64,000 nucleotides of DNA, taken from contig JBDSQB010000016.1 of assembly GCA_039930045.1 (NCBI GenBank), positions 1 to 64,000 of the forward strand. Direction: 5' to 3'. A model generated the notes under the pieces. It was not told the DNA's origin, made no database searches, and saw only the letters and a program-made list of their open reading frames with translations. Origin of the DNA: Chthoniobacterales bacterium (lineage in GTDB: Bacteria; Verrucomicrobiota; Verrucomicrobiia; Chthoniobacterales; DASVRZ01). Positions 9,473 to 18,314 of the stretch are shown piece by piece (position 1 is the first letter of the stretch; each line of letters begins with the position of its first letter). The position numbers were made by a program, and so were the translations under genes.

Positions 9473-10150
9473 ATGCGTATCCTCGTCGCTGAAGATGATG
9501 CGAAAGTTCGCTCTCATGTCGTCCATGCCCTCCAGGAGGCGGGCCATGCTGTGGACGAGGCCAAAGACGGCGATGACGCACTCTGGTTATTGAAAGAACA
9601 CCCCTACGATGCGGCTGTGCTGGACATCACGATGCCGGGTCGCGACGGAGTGAGTGTCACCCGCGCCGCCCGGGTGGCTGGATGCACGTGTCCCATTCTC
9701 CTGGCAACAGCGCGGGGAGAGATTCGCGATAAAGTGAGCGGACTCGATGCCGGGGCCGACGACTATATTGTGAAGCCCTTTTCCACCGAGGAGCTGCTCG
9801 CCCGGTTGCGGGCGCTCTATCGTCGGGCACGGCCGGAGATGGAAGTGGTGCTGCGTGTGGCAGACCTCGAAATCGACCTCCGATCCCGGCTGGCGCGACG
9901 TGCGAATCGGGAAATCGTGCTGACCAACCGTGAATTTGCCTTGCTCGAAACCCTCGCCGAAGCGTCACCTCGTCCCGTTTCCAAGACCACGCTCGTCGAA
10001 CGCGTGTGGGATCAACATTTCGACTCCGGCACCAACGTGCTCAATGTTTACGTCAACTACCTGCGTAAAAAAATCGATCTCCCCGGTTGCACCCCGCTGA
10101 TCCAGACGATTCGCGGGGTTGGCTTTGCTCTCCGGGAGGAAACTTCATGA
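9473..10150 (+). CDS. OmpR-family response regulator of a metal-response operon
   Basis: The receiver has acid residues in VAEDDAK, phospho-acceptor Asp51 in VLDITMPG and Lys in IVKPFS. The winged helix contains LTNREFALLETLAEA and the DNA-recognition region NVLNVYVNYLRKKID. ATG 9473 places the receiver at the N terminus; an upstream in-frame ATG at 9446 would add nine residues. Its stop overlaps the ATG of the next gene (ATGA at 10147-10150), so regulator, kinase and ATPase are very likely co-translated. CusR and CzcR-type regulators are the nearest known analogues. Confidence 0.92.
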   Translation: MRILVAEDDAKVRSHVVHALQEAGHAVDEAKDGDDALWLLKEHPYDAAVLDITMPGRDGVSVTRAARVAGCTCPILLATARGEIRDKVSGLDAGADDYIVKPFSTEELLARLRALYRRARPEMEVVLRVADLEIDLRSRLARRANREIVLTNREFALLETLAEASPRPVSKTTLVERVWDQHFDSGTNVLNVYVNYLRKKIDLPGCTPLIQTIRGVGFALREETS

Positions 10151-11199
10151 ACTTCCGGCTGAAGATCGCCGCCTGGTTTACGCTTTCGGTTTTTCTCATC
10201 GTAGCGGTGCTGATTTTTACCGCCCATGCGCACCTTGATGGGGAACTGCGCCATGATCGCAAGGATCCTTCGCATCCGGCATATGCCCAGTGGGTCATCC
10301 ATGGCAGCTACACCAACGCAGAGGTGGAAGACATCCTCGGCGAGCTTCTGCACATCTGGCTTTTGGTGGGCATTCCCCTGGTCGTTGTCAGCGCGGGAGT
10401 GGGTTACTTCCTGGCAATCCGGTCTATTCGCCCGATTCGGCAAATCAACCGCGAACTGGCCAGACTTAATTTTCACTCGCTCGACCGCGGTGTGCATGTT
10501 CCAGAGAAAGATCCCGAACTCAACTCGCTCGCCCAGCACATCAACGACCTCCTCACGCGACTCGGACGCTCCTATCATGAAATGTCGGAGTTTTCCGCTC
10601 AAGTGGCTCATGAACTCCGCAACCCCCTCACGCTGCTGCGGATGCGGCTGGAGTCGGCTGCACCACAATTGCCGGCCGAGTTTTCCGAGGAAATGCAGGA
10701 GGGTTTGCGACACCTTTCCAAGCTGGTCGAACGTTCCTTGCTCGCGGCAAAAGCCGACGGCGGTAAATTGGAAACCCAGGCAGCCAACGTGAATCTGGAC
10801 GCCTTGCTTGATGATTTGCGCGACGGCTACACGCTCCTCTCCGCCGAACGGTCCATTGTTTTGGACTGGCAGGTTGCACCTGCTCTCGTCTGCGTTTCCG
10901 ACCCCGATTTGCTCCGCCAGATTTTGCACAACCTTCTGGGCAATGCTGTTCGCTATGGGCAACACAAAATCTGCCTCAAAGCGTGGGCTTCCGAGTCAAA
11001 AAAGCGTATCATTGTTCAAATCGCGAATCTGACTGGAGACAGCCAACCCACATCCTCCGGCACCGGGATGGGGCTGCGACTCGTTCGAGCACTGGCTCAT
11101 GCCTTGGTTGAGACTCGCTTCAACAACCGTCATACGCCTCGATTTTTTCTAACCCGCCTTTCTCTACCGGCCGCCACAGCGTCCCAATCTTTAACATGA
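10147..11199 (+). CDS. Sensor histidine kinase with degenerate ATPase domain
   Basis: The 350-residue protein has a first transmembrane helix at about 8-28, a short periplasmic loop rich in His and Asp ([18 protein letters not shown]), a second helix at about 70-92 and a HAMP-like linker. HisKA is [13 protein letters not shown] with His155. In the HATPase the N-box is present ([13 protein letters not shown]) and so is a G2-like [13 protein letters not shown]. The G1 box (DxGxG) and the F box are absent: the chain goes from [18 protein letters not shown] straight into G2. The stop overlaps the start of the ATPase gene (ATGA at 11196). His-rich loops often sense divalent metals, which fits the operon. 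Confidence 0.88.
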   Translation: MNFRLKIAAWFTLSVFLIVAVLIFTAHAHLDGELRHDRKDPSHPAYAQWVIHGSYTNAEVEDILGELLHIWLLVGIPLVVVSAGVGYFLAIRSIRPIRQINRELARLNFHSLDRGVHVPEKDPELNSLAQHINDLLTRLGRSYHEMSEFSAQVAHELRNPLTLLRMRLESAAPQLPAEFSEEMQEGLRHLSKLVERSLLAAKADGGKLETQAANVNLDALLDDLRDGYTLLSAERSIVLDWQVAPALVCVSDPDLLRQILHNLLGNAVRYGQHKICLKAWASESKKRIIVQIANLTGDSQPTSSGTGMGLRLVRALAHALVETRFNNRHTPRFFLTRLSLPAATASQSLT

Positions 11200-13550
11200 A
11201 ATCAAACCAACCCGAAGACAATACTCCGCATTTCATCACCGATCACACCGGGATCGTCGCTCTGGAGCCTGTCGCTGAGGGCGAAAAAGTGGAGATCGCT
11301 TTCGACCCGGCGCAGCTCTCCGAAGAGGACATTCGCCACATTGCGCTGGAACACATTCATCCGGTGAAGACCGGGATGCAGCGAGTCGTGTTGCGTTTGG
11401 ATGGTGAGGCTTGCGAAGCGGCAGCGGGCAAACTGGAGCGCCGCATTCAAAAAGTCCCCGGCGTGCGACGCGCCACGGCCACTTACATCGGACGCGTGCT
11501 GTGCCTGACCTTCGATTCCGCCATCTCGGGCGAGGCGAGCGTGATGGAAGGTGTGCGTGCCGCCGGAGCCAAAGTCGAGCCTCTCGAAAAACACGCACCG
11601 GGTCCAACTCCTCTCTGGCAACGCCTCCGCACCGGCGATCTCAACGAAGAAATCTCCGTCGCCCTCGGAGTCATTTTCCTCGTTTCGGCCATGCTCGTGA
11701 GTCGCACGATGGGCAAAGGCACATTGACCACCGTTCTCTACGTCTGCGCGTATCTTTTTTGCGGGCAAAACGGCGTCCGCTCGGCCATCGCTTCGCTGCG
11801 CGAAAAGACCCTGGATGTCGATGTCTTGATGGTGCTCGCTGCCTTGGGAGCGGCTGCTGTCGGCGCGCCATTCGAGGGCGCGTTGCTCTTGTTTCTCTTC
11901 AGTTTTTCCAATGTCTTGCAACGCTATGCGCTGGAACGGACACAACGCGCCATCGAGTCGTTGCTCACATTGCGCCCTGACCGCGCCCTGAAAAAAGTCG
12001 GCAACTCCACCGAAGTCGTCGCTGTCGATTCCTTGATTCCGGGCGATGTCGTCGTCGTGCGACCTGGCGAACTTCTTCCGGTCGATGGACGCGTCGAAGA
12101 AGGCAGCAGCAGCATTAACGAATCGAGCCTTACCGGCGAATCCATGCCCGTCGGAAAAGCGACCGGCGACAATGTTTTCGCAGGCACGCTCAACCAGACG
12201 GGTGCGCTGGAAATCGTCGTCACCAAGAAATCCGAAGACTCGACTTTGGCTAAAATGGTCAAGCTCGTCGCCGAGGCGCAGGCCGAGAAATCCGGCACGC
12301 AGCGTTTCCTCGAAAAGGCCGAGCAAGGTTACGCCGCCGGAGTCATCGGCCTCACGATCCTCGTCTTTCTCGTTCCGTGGCTGGGTTTCGGTGAATCCTT
12401 TGCCATCGCTTTTTATCGCGCCATGACCGTGATGGTCGTCGCTTCGCCCTGCGCCCTCGTCATCAGCACACCGGCGACCGTTCTCTCCGCGATCGGTGGC
12501 GCGGCCCGGCGCGGCATTCTCATTAAAGGCGGCGCGCATCTCGAACAAGCGGCCAAGGTCACCATCGTCACCATTGATAAAACAGGCACGCTGACCACGG
12601 GCAAACCGACCGTCACCGACGTCGTTTTGGCCGAAGGCTCGTTCGCCGTGGCCGATGGACGTTTGCCCGGCGAAGCCACCAGCCTGCTTTCCATTTGCGC
12701 GGCACTGGAGGCGAAATCGGAGCATCCGCTCGCCACCGCCATCGTCACGGGAGCGAAAAAATTGAGCCTCACGCTGCCGGTCGCAACCGAGTTCCAATCG
12801 ACTCCCGGCAAAGGGGCGGAGGCAGATATCGATGGCACTCGCTATGTCGTGGGCAGCGAACGCCTTTTCCGGGAACTCGCCGCTGCTGGACGCGAAAATT
12901 TCCAGGCGAGTTCCAGTCTATTGCAAAACAAAGGCAAGACCTGCATCTGGATGGGCGAACGCCAGGGAAAAACGGTCGTGACCCGCGCGGTCTTTGCGTT
13001 GGCCGACACATTGCGCCCCGAAGCCCGACTTCTCACCCAGCAACTCCACGCGCTCGGCATTCAAAAAGTCGTCATGCTTACTGGCGATCAAAAAGGCGTC
13101 GCCGCCGCCATCGCTGCCGAGGCCGGAGTCGATGAATTTCGTGCCGAACTTCTGCCCGAAGACAAAGTCACCGCCATTCGCGAACTGAAAAAAGAGGGAA
13201 TTGTCATGATGATCGGCGACGGCGTCAACGACGCCCCGGCACTCGCCACCTCGCATCTGGGAGTCGCCATGGGAGCCGCCGGAACGGATGTCGCCATGGA
13301 AACGGCCGACGTCGTTCTGATGGGCGACAAATTGGAAAACATCGCCACGCTCCTCGGCACCGCGCGGCAGGCCAAACGCGTGCTCATTCAAAACCTCATC
13401 TTCGCGAGTTCCATCATTATCATCCTGCTCATTTCCGCGCTGGGCTTCCGCCTGCCGCTCCCGCTCGGCGTCGTCGGCCACGAAGGCAGCACAGTGCTGG
13501 TCTGCCTAAACGGACTGCGCCTGTTAGTTTATCGCCCGAAGAAACGCTGA
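11196..13550 (+). CDS. Heavy-metal P1B-4 type translocating ATPase
   Basis: An inner-membrane efflux pump of 784 residues that should export a divalent metal at the cost of ATP. The TGES actuator motif is present, the phosphorylated Asp461 lies in DKTGTLT, and the hinge is [10 protein letters not shown]. The membrane metal motif is S417-P418-C419 rather than CPC, and the last membrane part has HEGST (from His762) before [13 protein letters not shown] plus HEGST/HEGGT is the signature of the P1B-4 group (CoaT/CtpD-like; Co, Zn, Fe or Cd). The N terminus holds an HMA-like fold with a single Cys ([12 protein letters not shown]) in place of CxxC. It is the third gene of the regulator-kinase-ATPase operon. 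Confidence 0.92.
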   Translation: MKSNQPEDNTPHFITDHTGIVALEPVAEGEKVEIAFDPAQLSEEDIRHIALEHIHPVKTGMQRVVLRLDGEACEAAAGKLERRIQKVPGVRRATATYIGRVLCLTFDSAISGEASVMEGVRAAGAKVEPLEKHAPGPTPLWQRLRTGDLNEEISVALGVIFLVSAMLVSRTMGKGTLTTVLYVCAYLFCGQNGVRSAIASLREKTLDVDVLMVLAALGAAAVGAPFEGALLLFLFSFSNVLQRYALERTQRAIESLLTLRPDRALKKVGNSTEVVAVDSLIPGDVVVVRPGELLPVDGRVEEGSSSINESSLTGESMPVGKATGDNVFAGTLNQTGALEIVVTKKSEDSTLAKMVKLVAEAQAEKSGTQRFLEKAEQGYAAGVIGLTILVFLVPWLGFGESFAIAFYRAMTVMVVASPCALVISTPATVLSAIGGAARRGILIKGGAHLEQAAKVTIVTIDKTGTLTTGKPTVTDVVLAEGSFAVADGRLPGEATSLLSICAALEAKSEHPLATAIVTGAKKLSLTLPVATEFQSTPGKGAEADIDGTRYVVGSERLFRELAAAGRENFQASSSLLQNKGKTCIWMGERQGKTVVTRAVFALADTLRPEARLLTQQLHALGIQKVVMLTGDQKGVAAAIAAEAGVDEFRAELLPEDKVTAIRELKKEGIVMMIGDGVNDAPALATSHLGVAMGAAGTDVAMETADVVLMGDKLENIATLLGTARQAKRVLIQNLIFASSIIIILLISALGFRLPLPLGVVGHEGSTVLVCLNGLRLLVYRPKKR

Positions 13551-13567
13551 ATCGATTGGAACTCGGA

Positions 13568-15355
13568 TCATTTCCGGAACGAACGCCACCAGCCGTCGTC
13601 GCGGGTGTGCTCGTGGTGCAGACTGCGCATCCGCGTGGAAAGCAGACTGGTGCGACTGAGATAGCCAACGAGTTTTTTCGCATCAGAGCGATCCACCACG
13701 AGCAGCCGCCCGACACCGTGCTGGAGCATCCGCGCCACGGCGTCGTGCATGGATTCCTCGGGATAAGCCGTGACGAGTCGCGTGCTGCCGATATAGCTCA
13801 AACTCGCCTCAGAATTTCCCAACGACCGGAGCAAGTCGTGGCGCGTGACGATTCCCGCAAGCTGCCCGGCGGCATCGACCAGAGGCCAGGCTTGATAGGC
13901 GGAAATCTCCGGGTCGTGACGCGAAATTCTTTCCGCTAGTTCGCCGACTGTGGTGGTCGCTCCGAGCGTGCGAATTTGCGTGTCCATGAGTTGCGCGACG
14001 GTCGCCTGATGAAACACATCCGCCTCAAAGTCGTCTGGAATTTTTAGTCCACGGCGGGCGATTTTCTCAGTCATGATGGAGTTTTTCATCAGCATCCGGG
14101 CCGTCAGAAAAGCCAGCGCCGACCCCGCCAGCAACGGCAGCAAACCATTCGGCTGCAGCGTCGTTTCAAAGGCGAAAACCACCGACGCCAGCAAGGCCCG
14201 CGAAGCTCCCGCAAAGACCGCCGCCATGCCGAGCAAGCTGGCGACCCGCACATCCAGCCCGCTCGCCGGAAATAAGGTTAGGAGAAACGCGCCGAGCACA
14301 TTTCCCGCTCCGCTGCCGATAGTTAGGAGTGGAGCGAGAGTGCCGCCCGAAGTGCCGCTGCCGAGGGAGATCGCCCAGGAAATGAATTTCATCACGCAGA
14401 GAAACGCGATCGCATTCAGCGGCAGGCGATTGCAGAGGATGTCGGAGATATTCGTGTAACCCACGCCTAAAGTGCGCGGCGCAAACCAGCCGATCACGCC
14501 CACCGCGACCGCGCCGATGGCCGGCCACCACATCCAGTGAATCGGTAGCAACTCAAATGCATCCTCGATCCAGTAAACTGCCCTCGTCACGCCGACCGCG
14601 AGCACTCCCATCGCTATCCCGATGAGCGCGTAAAATCCGAGTGCCGTGAGCGACACCGGAGCCAGCGCTGGCATCGCAAAAATCGCCTCCGCTCCCTCGA
14701 AATGGATGCGCATTCCCGCTGCCGTCGCCGCCGCCAGTGCGACGGGCACCACAGAGCGCGGACGAAATTCAAAAAGGAGCAATTCCACCGCTAGCAAGAC
14801 GGCGGAGATCGGGCTGCCGAAGATCGCGGCCATGCCAGCGGCGGCTCCCGCAGCGAGCAGGGTTTTTCGTTCCGCCGCCGTGGTGCTCAGGATCTGGCCA
14901 AGCAACGATCCGATCGCTCCGCCCGTGGCAATGATCGGGCCTTCCGCTCCGAACGGCCCGCCGGTGCCGATGGAAATCGCGGCCGAGATGGGTTTCAGAA
15001 GAACGATGCGCGCCGGGATGCGACTGTGGTTTTCCAGCACCTGCTCCATCGCCTCGGGAATGCCGTGGCCGCGAATCGCCTTCGACCCGTATCGCGCCAT
15101 CAGACCGACTAACAAACCGCCGATCACGGGAACAACGATGACCCATGCGCCGAGATGATTTCCGGCAGGCGAGACAAACTCGGTGGAGATGCGTCCATAG
15201 AAAGAGAGGTTCGTCACCAGCCCGATCAATCGCGTCAAAGCCTGCGCGACAAACGAACTAATCACGCCCAGCACAACCGCAATGGCCGAGATAAAGATGA
15301 AAGTCCGGTGTTCGCTGACCGGCGCTGAGTGCGTGGAAACGTGAGTCGAGTTCAA
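13568..15355 (-). CDS. ClC-family chloride channel/antiporter with CBS pair
   Basis: The protein has 595 residues with about 10-12 membrane helices, followed by a C-terminal CBS pair (from VAQLMDTQIRTLG on). ClC signature segments are GHGIPEAM (96-103), GGPFGAEGPI with the gating Glu138, and GSGTSGGTLAP. The gating Glu is present, so either Cl-/H+ exchange or a gated channel is possible. The ATG overlaps the stop of marR (15352-15355), so this is the second gene of that operon. It converges on the metal ATPase with a 17-bp gap. Confidence 0.92.
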   Translation of the reverse strand: MNSTHVSTHSAPVSEHRTFIFISAIAVVLGVISSFVAQALTRLIGLVTNLSFYGRISTEFVSPAGNHLGAWVIVVPVIGGLLVGLMARYGSKAIRGHGIPEAMEQVLENHSRIPARIVLLKPISAAISIGTGGPFGAEGPIIATGGAIGSLLGQILSTTAAERKTLLAAGAAAGMAAIFGSPISAVLLAVELLLFEFRPRSVVPVALAAATAAGMRIHFEGAEAIFAMPALAPVSLTALGFYALIGIAMGVLAVGVTRAVYWIEDAFELLPIHWMWWPAIGAVAVGVIGWFAPRTLGVGYTNISDILCNRLPLNAIAFLCVMKFISWAISLGSGTSGGTLAPLLTIGSGAGNVLGAFLLTLFPASGLDVRVASLLGMAAVFAGASRALLASVVFAFETTLQPNGLLPLLAGSALAFLTARMLMKNSIMTEKIARRGLKIPDDFEADVFHQATVAQLMDTQIRTLGATTTVGELAERISRHDPEISAYQAWPLVDAAGQLAGIVTRHDLLRSLGNSEASLSYIGSTRLVTAYPEESMHDAVARMLQHGVGRLLVVDRSDAKKLVGYLSRTSLLSTRMRSLHHEHTRDDGWWRSFRK

Positions 15356-15774
15356 TTCGATTCCTCCAGAGTTTGCAGCATGGAGCGCAAGGCTGGCCCG
15401 AGACGCGCCAGCTCGGATTTATGAGCGGAGGAAAGGTTTTCCAGCATTCGCTGTCCCTCCGCCGTAAGCCGGAGCGAGACCTTGCGGCGGTCGCTGGCGT
15501 CTGGCTCCTTGGTAATGAGCCCGGCGCTACGCATGCGTTCGACGAGCCCGACCGCGCTGTGATGTTTGATTTGCAGGTGCGCCGCCACTTCGCCGACTGT
15601 CACCGCCCCGGCTGGCGGACAGGCTCCGATGACTAGCAGCGTCTGGTGTTGTTGTGGGGCGATGCCCTCCGCCAGCGCCGCCTCCTCACTGAAGCGGAGG
15701 AATTCCCTCAGTGCTTTGCGAAACGCGGCCAGCGTCTGATAATCCTGCTGGGAGACTGGCTTCAACCGCGACAT
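15352..15774 (-). CDS. MarR-family transcriptional regulator
   Basis: A 140-residue protein with the MarR winged helix. Helix-turn-helix region: VTVGEVAAHLQIKHHSAVGL; wing: GLITKEPDASDRRKVSLRLT. The N- and C-terminal helices should make the dimer. It precedes the ClC transporter with a 4-bp overlap, so it probably represses its own operon. A candidate operator palindrome lies 12 bp upstream of the ATG. The ligand is unknown. Confidence 0.9.
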   Translation of the reverse strand: MSRLKPVSQQDYQTLAAFRKALREFLRFSEEAALAEGIAPQQHQTLLVIGACPPAGAVTVGEVAAHLQIKHHSAVGLVERMRSAGLITKEPDASDRRKVSLRLTAEGQRMLENLSSAHKSELARLGPALRSMLQTLEESN

Positions 15775-15785
15775 GGGTTCTGGAA

Positions 15786-15806
15786 ATACATCGCGTCACG
15801 ATATAT
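15786..15806. promoter_or_regulatory. Candidate MarR operator
   Basis: ATACATCG (15786-15793), a 5-base spacer and CGATATAT (15799-15806) form an inverted repeat matching at 7 of 8 positions. It sits just upstream of the marR start, the usual place for an autoregulatory MarR site. The assignment rests on position and symmetry only. Confidence 0.45.
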
Positions 15807-15845
15807 CTTGGGCGAGTCAAGTCCAAGAAAAAATCTACGGGACGC

Positions 15846-16232
15846 TCAGGCCGGTTTGCAGTTGAGTTCCATCCAACTGGCAAACTCCGCTTCCGACATT
15901 TCGCGAGCGGCGAGTGCGAGCGTTTTAATCACCGATTCGGCCTCATCGGCGAAGAATTCGCAGCCATTTCTTTCCAGAAAACCGGCACCCAACATGAAGC
16001 CAGTGCGTTTGTTTCCGTCGATGAACGGATGGTTTTTCACGACTCCCGCCGCGTAAGCCGCCGCCATTTCCACTAGGGAAGGTTGCCCGTAGGAAAAAAG
16101 CTGGCGCGGTTTGGCGAGCGCCGATTCGAGCATATTGTCGTCGCGAATCCCGGCCATGCCGCCGTGTTGGGCCAGCATCATATCGTGTAACGCGAGACAC
16201 TCGTCGCGACCAAACCAATACGGTTCAGTCAC
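15846..16232 (-). CDS. doc: Doc-type (Fic/Doc fold) toxin
   Basis: A 128-residue protein with the death-on-curing core HPFIDGNKR (His68-Arg76). In Doc toxins this core phosphorylates EF-Tu and arrests translation. The N-terminal GGMAGIRDDNMLESALAKP and AAAYAAGVVKNHPF segments are typical of chromosomal Doc proteins. Its start overlaps the antitoxin stop (16229-16232). The core is intact, so it may be active. Confidence 0.9.
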   Translation of the reverse strand: MTEPYWFGRDECLALHDMMLAQHGGMAGIRDDNMLESALAKPRQLFSYGQPSLVEMAAAYAAGVVKNHPFIDGNKRTGFMLGAGFLERNGCEFFADEAESVIKTLALAAREMSEAEFASWMELNCKPA

Positions 16233-16456
16233 TTGGCGAGTTCCCGCAGAGTGTTGCGATAGCGCCGGCTCAAATTCTCAAACACCGCCATCGATTTGGC
16301 GAAATCCGCATTGCCGGTGGTTAGTCGCAAGCCGTCTTTGGCATCGGTGAGCGTAATCGTATCGCCTTCCTGAGCGTTAAGCTGCGCTAGAGCTTCCTTT
16401 GGGAGAACGAGGCCGACGGAGTTGCCGATTTTGCGGAGCTTCAGTTCGAGGATCAT
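16229..16456 (-). CDS. AbrB/MazE-type antitoxin partner of Doc
   Basis: A 75-residue protein with a SpoVT-AbrB swapped-hairpin domain at the N terminus (KLRKIGNSVGLVLPKEAL, then EGDTITL) and a C-terminal helix (SMAVFENLSRRYRNTLREL) that should wrap the toxin. This gene order, antitoxin first with a 4-bp overlap, is standard for toxin-antitoxin pairs. Classical Phd-Doc uses a Phd-fold antitoxin; here it is AbrB-like, a known alternative partner. Confidence 0.87.
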   Translation of the reverse strand: MILELKLRKIGNSVGLVLPKEALAQLNAQEGDTITLTDAKDGLRLTTGNADFAKSMAVFENLSRRYRNTLRELAK

Positions 16457-16477
16457 CTGCTGAACGTAGGCACGAAT

Positions 16478-16485
16478 GTTATAAC
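16478..16485. promoter_or_regulatory. Palindrome upstream of the toxin-antitoxin pair
   Basis: GTTATAAC is a perfect 8-bp palindrome 22 bp upstream of the antitoxin ATG. AbrB-type antitoxins usually bind A/T-rich palindromes near their promoter. No convincing -35/-10 pair could be placed, so this is only a candidate operator. Confidence 0.3.
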
Positions 16486-16504
16486 GTCAAACTCTTCCTC
16501 GAAT

Positions 16505-16891
16505 TTAGCGCACGCCAGCGACTTGGAAGCCTTCGGATTCGAGTAGCATTCGTATCTTCGCCACTTGATCGCCCTGAATTTCGATCCGGCGATCTTTCAC
16601 CGTGCCGCCGCAACCGCAGGCGGCGCGGAGTTTTTTCGCGACGCGCTCGATTACGCTCGCAGGCAGATGCGTGGCGAAATCCTGCACGACGACCACCGTT
16701 TTTCCGCCGCGATGCGCCGTTTCTCTCTGGAGAACGACTCGGCCCAATTTCCAGACGGGGTCCACGGGAGTTGCATTCGACTCTGACGGTCCGGGTGGAA
16801 GTGAGTCGAGTTGCAGTCCACTGAAAGCCGGGTTCAGCCCGCCCGACTGCGGCTGGTCTGTGGGAATGCGATGCGGCGCGGGACGTTTCAT
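16505..16891 (-). CDS. yciH: SUI1/eIF1-like translation factor (YciH)
   Basis: A 128-residue protein with a C-terminal SUI1 fold: GRVVLQRETAHRGGKTVVVV, then KKLRAACGCGGTVKDRRIEI and IQGDQ. Bacterial YciH resembles eukaryotic eIF1 and affects initiation fidelity or inhibits translation under stress. The first 45 residues are Pro-rich and probably disordered. The ATG overlaps the stop of the upstream lipoprotein gene (TGATG at 16889-16893), so the two are translationally coupled. Two copies of the dispersed 16-bp word occur inside (16768-16783 and 16808-16822). Confidence 0.9.
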   Translation of the reverse strand: MKRPAPHRIPTDQPQSGGLNPAFSGLQLDSLPPGPSESNATPVDPVWKLGRVVLQRETAHRGGKTVVVVQDFATHLPASVIERVAKKLRAACGCGGTVKDRRIEIQGDQVAKIRMLLESEGFQVAGVR

Positions 16892-17517
16892 CAGCGCAAA
16901 TCGGTGGTGAGCCGAACCTCGGAAACTTTGTCGAGTCCAATGATCGCCTGCAACGCGGCGATCGCCTGGTCTGCAGTCAATTCCGGGCTGCCGAGGACGA
17001 CGCTGCCGGAGTTGCAGCTATATTTCCAAGTCGTGGCGCGCAGGCCAGCCGCCGACTGGAGCCGCGCGTGAATGCCCGAGGTAATGATCGCGTCCTCCAT
17101 CAGCGACGGCGGTGAATCGCTCAGGCTCAGACGGCGCATCGGAGTCACCCGCCATTCGCGGGCGGAAAGCCGGGTCACACGCCAATTGGAAATCTCGGAC
17201 GGCAGATCAGCCGAACGTCGTTTGACCTGCGTGTCTTGAGTCGGTGGCGCGGGTTGGGGAACCATCTGCCGCGTCACCGGATGACCCGACGGTTGGAGCG
17301 GAATCGGGGCCGGAATGGCCGGCTCCTGCGCCAGCGTCGGCTTCTTCCCTGGAGCGAGAAAAGCATTCGCCGGCGACCCATTGGCTTGGGCAGCGGTTTG
17401 CGCGGGAGATTTTTTCCCATTCGTCTGGCAGCCTGCAAGTGAGAGCAGGAGGATGAACAGGAAAGTGAGCGCGCGGATTTTCTGAATGGACGCTGAGCGG
17501 GGCGGTGTGTTTACCAT
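16891..17517 (-). CDS. Lipoprotein with a BON-like C-terminal domain
   Basis: From ATG 17517 the protein starts MVNTPPRSASIQK and has a lipobox (LLLSLAGC), so it should be lipidated and envelope-bound. A Pro/Gln-rich linker spans about residues 40-105. The last 60 residues (SGIHARLQSAAGL, a short beta pair with GSVVLGSPE, then AIAALQAIIGLDKVSEV) resemble a BON domain, which binds membrane lipid or glycan. That assignment is by pattern only. An ATG at 17631 is also in frame but would bury the signal. The start region overlaps the divergent LysM gene. Confidence 0.65.
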   Translation of the reverse strand: MVNTPPRSASIQKIRALTFLFILLLSLAGCQTNGKKSPAQTAAQANGSPANAFLAPGKKPTLAQEPAIPAPIPLQPSGHPVTRQMVPQPAPPTQDTQVKRRSADLPSEISNWRVTRLSAREWRVTPMRRLSLSDSPPSLMEDAIITSGIHARLQSAAGLRATTWKYSCNSGSVVLGSPELTADQAIAALQAIIGLDKVSEVRLTTDLR

Positions 17518-17524
17518 GAGAGTG

Positions 17525-18241
17525 ATGCAAGGAAGTCTGAAACGAGAACACCGGTGGCGCAGCGTTTCACACCTGACTGGGATCGCCGTCATTTTATTCA
17601 GCTTCACTGCCTGTGAGCAAGTCGTCCGCAAGCACGACGCAAAATTATTGCAGGAAGCCAGTCAGGCCAACCAGCGCGGGGATTATGTCGCGGCGCTGAA
17701 TCTTTACGAGGCTGCCCTCGACGACTCCACCGCCTCCGCCGACATCCATTTCCAGATGGCGCTCATCTGCGAAACGAAATTGCACGACCCCCTCGCGGCG
17801 CTCTTTCACTTCCGGCGCTGCGAACACGTCTTCCCGCGAGGGCCGCACGCTGCCGAGGCCCGGAAATCCTGCGAACGCCTTGAGCCCATGGTCGTCAGTG
17901 CGCTTTCCAAGGAAAACATGCTCTCCAAAACGGACGCCGTCATCCTGAAAAACGAAGCGCAGACCCTCCGCAAACAAATCCTCCAACTCAAGGCTCAGCT
18001 CGCCGCCGTGCCGCGCCCGGTCGCTGATAAAAACGCCAAAAACTCCGAGCCCGACCCCGAGTTGCTCAAGAAAATGGGCGGCCGCACCTACGTCGTCGAG
18101 CCCGGCGACACCCTGGAAAAAATCTCGCGCAAACTCTACAAAAACAAAGGCCGCATCCAGGACCTCGCCGACGCTAACATCAACAACCTGCCCAATCCGA
18201 AGAAACTCCAAGTCGGCCAGACCCTCATCGTCCCGCCGTAG
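17525..18241 (+). CDS. LysM-domain envelope protein with TPR-like region
   Basis: From ATG 17525 the N terminus is basic and hydrophobic and ends in FSFTACEQ, a possible lipobox. A helical, TPR-like stretch follows (HDAKLLQEASQANQRGDYV, then ALNLYEAAL), then a coiled-coil-like segment (KNEAQTLRKQILQLKAQLAA). The C-terminal 50 residues form a LysM domain (YVVEPGDTLEKISRKLYKN, then LQVGQTLIVPP) that should bind peptidoglycan. Other in-frame ATGs are at 17486 and 17516. The divergent lipoprotein starts at 17517, so the 5' ends touch or overlap. Confidence 0.8.
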   Translation: MQGSLKREHRWRSVSHLTGIAVILFSFTACEQVVRKHDAKLLQEASQANQRGDYVAALNLYEAALDDSTASADIHFQMALICETKLHDPLAALFHFRRCEHVFPRGPHAAEARKSCERLEPMVVSALSKENMLSKTDAVILKNEAQTLRKQILQLKAQLAAVPRPVADKNAKNSEPDPELLKKMGGRTYVVEPGDTLEKISRKLYKNKGRIQDLADANINNLPNPKKLQVGQTLIVPP

Positions 18242-18314
18242 AGAGGGAATCTGTTGACGCTGCGGGACGAAATGATAGTAAATCTGCTGCCCCAGCCAAG
18301 CGTTCCTTTATCCC

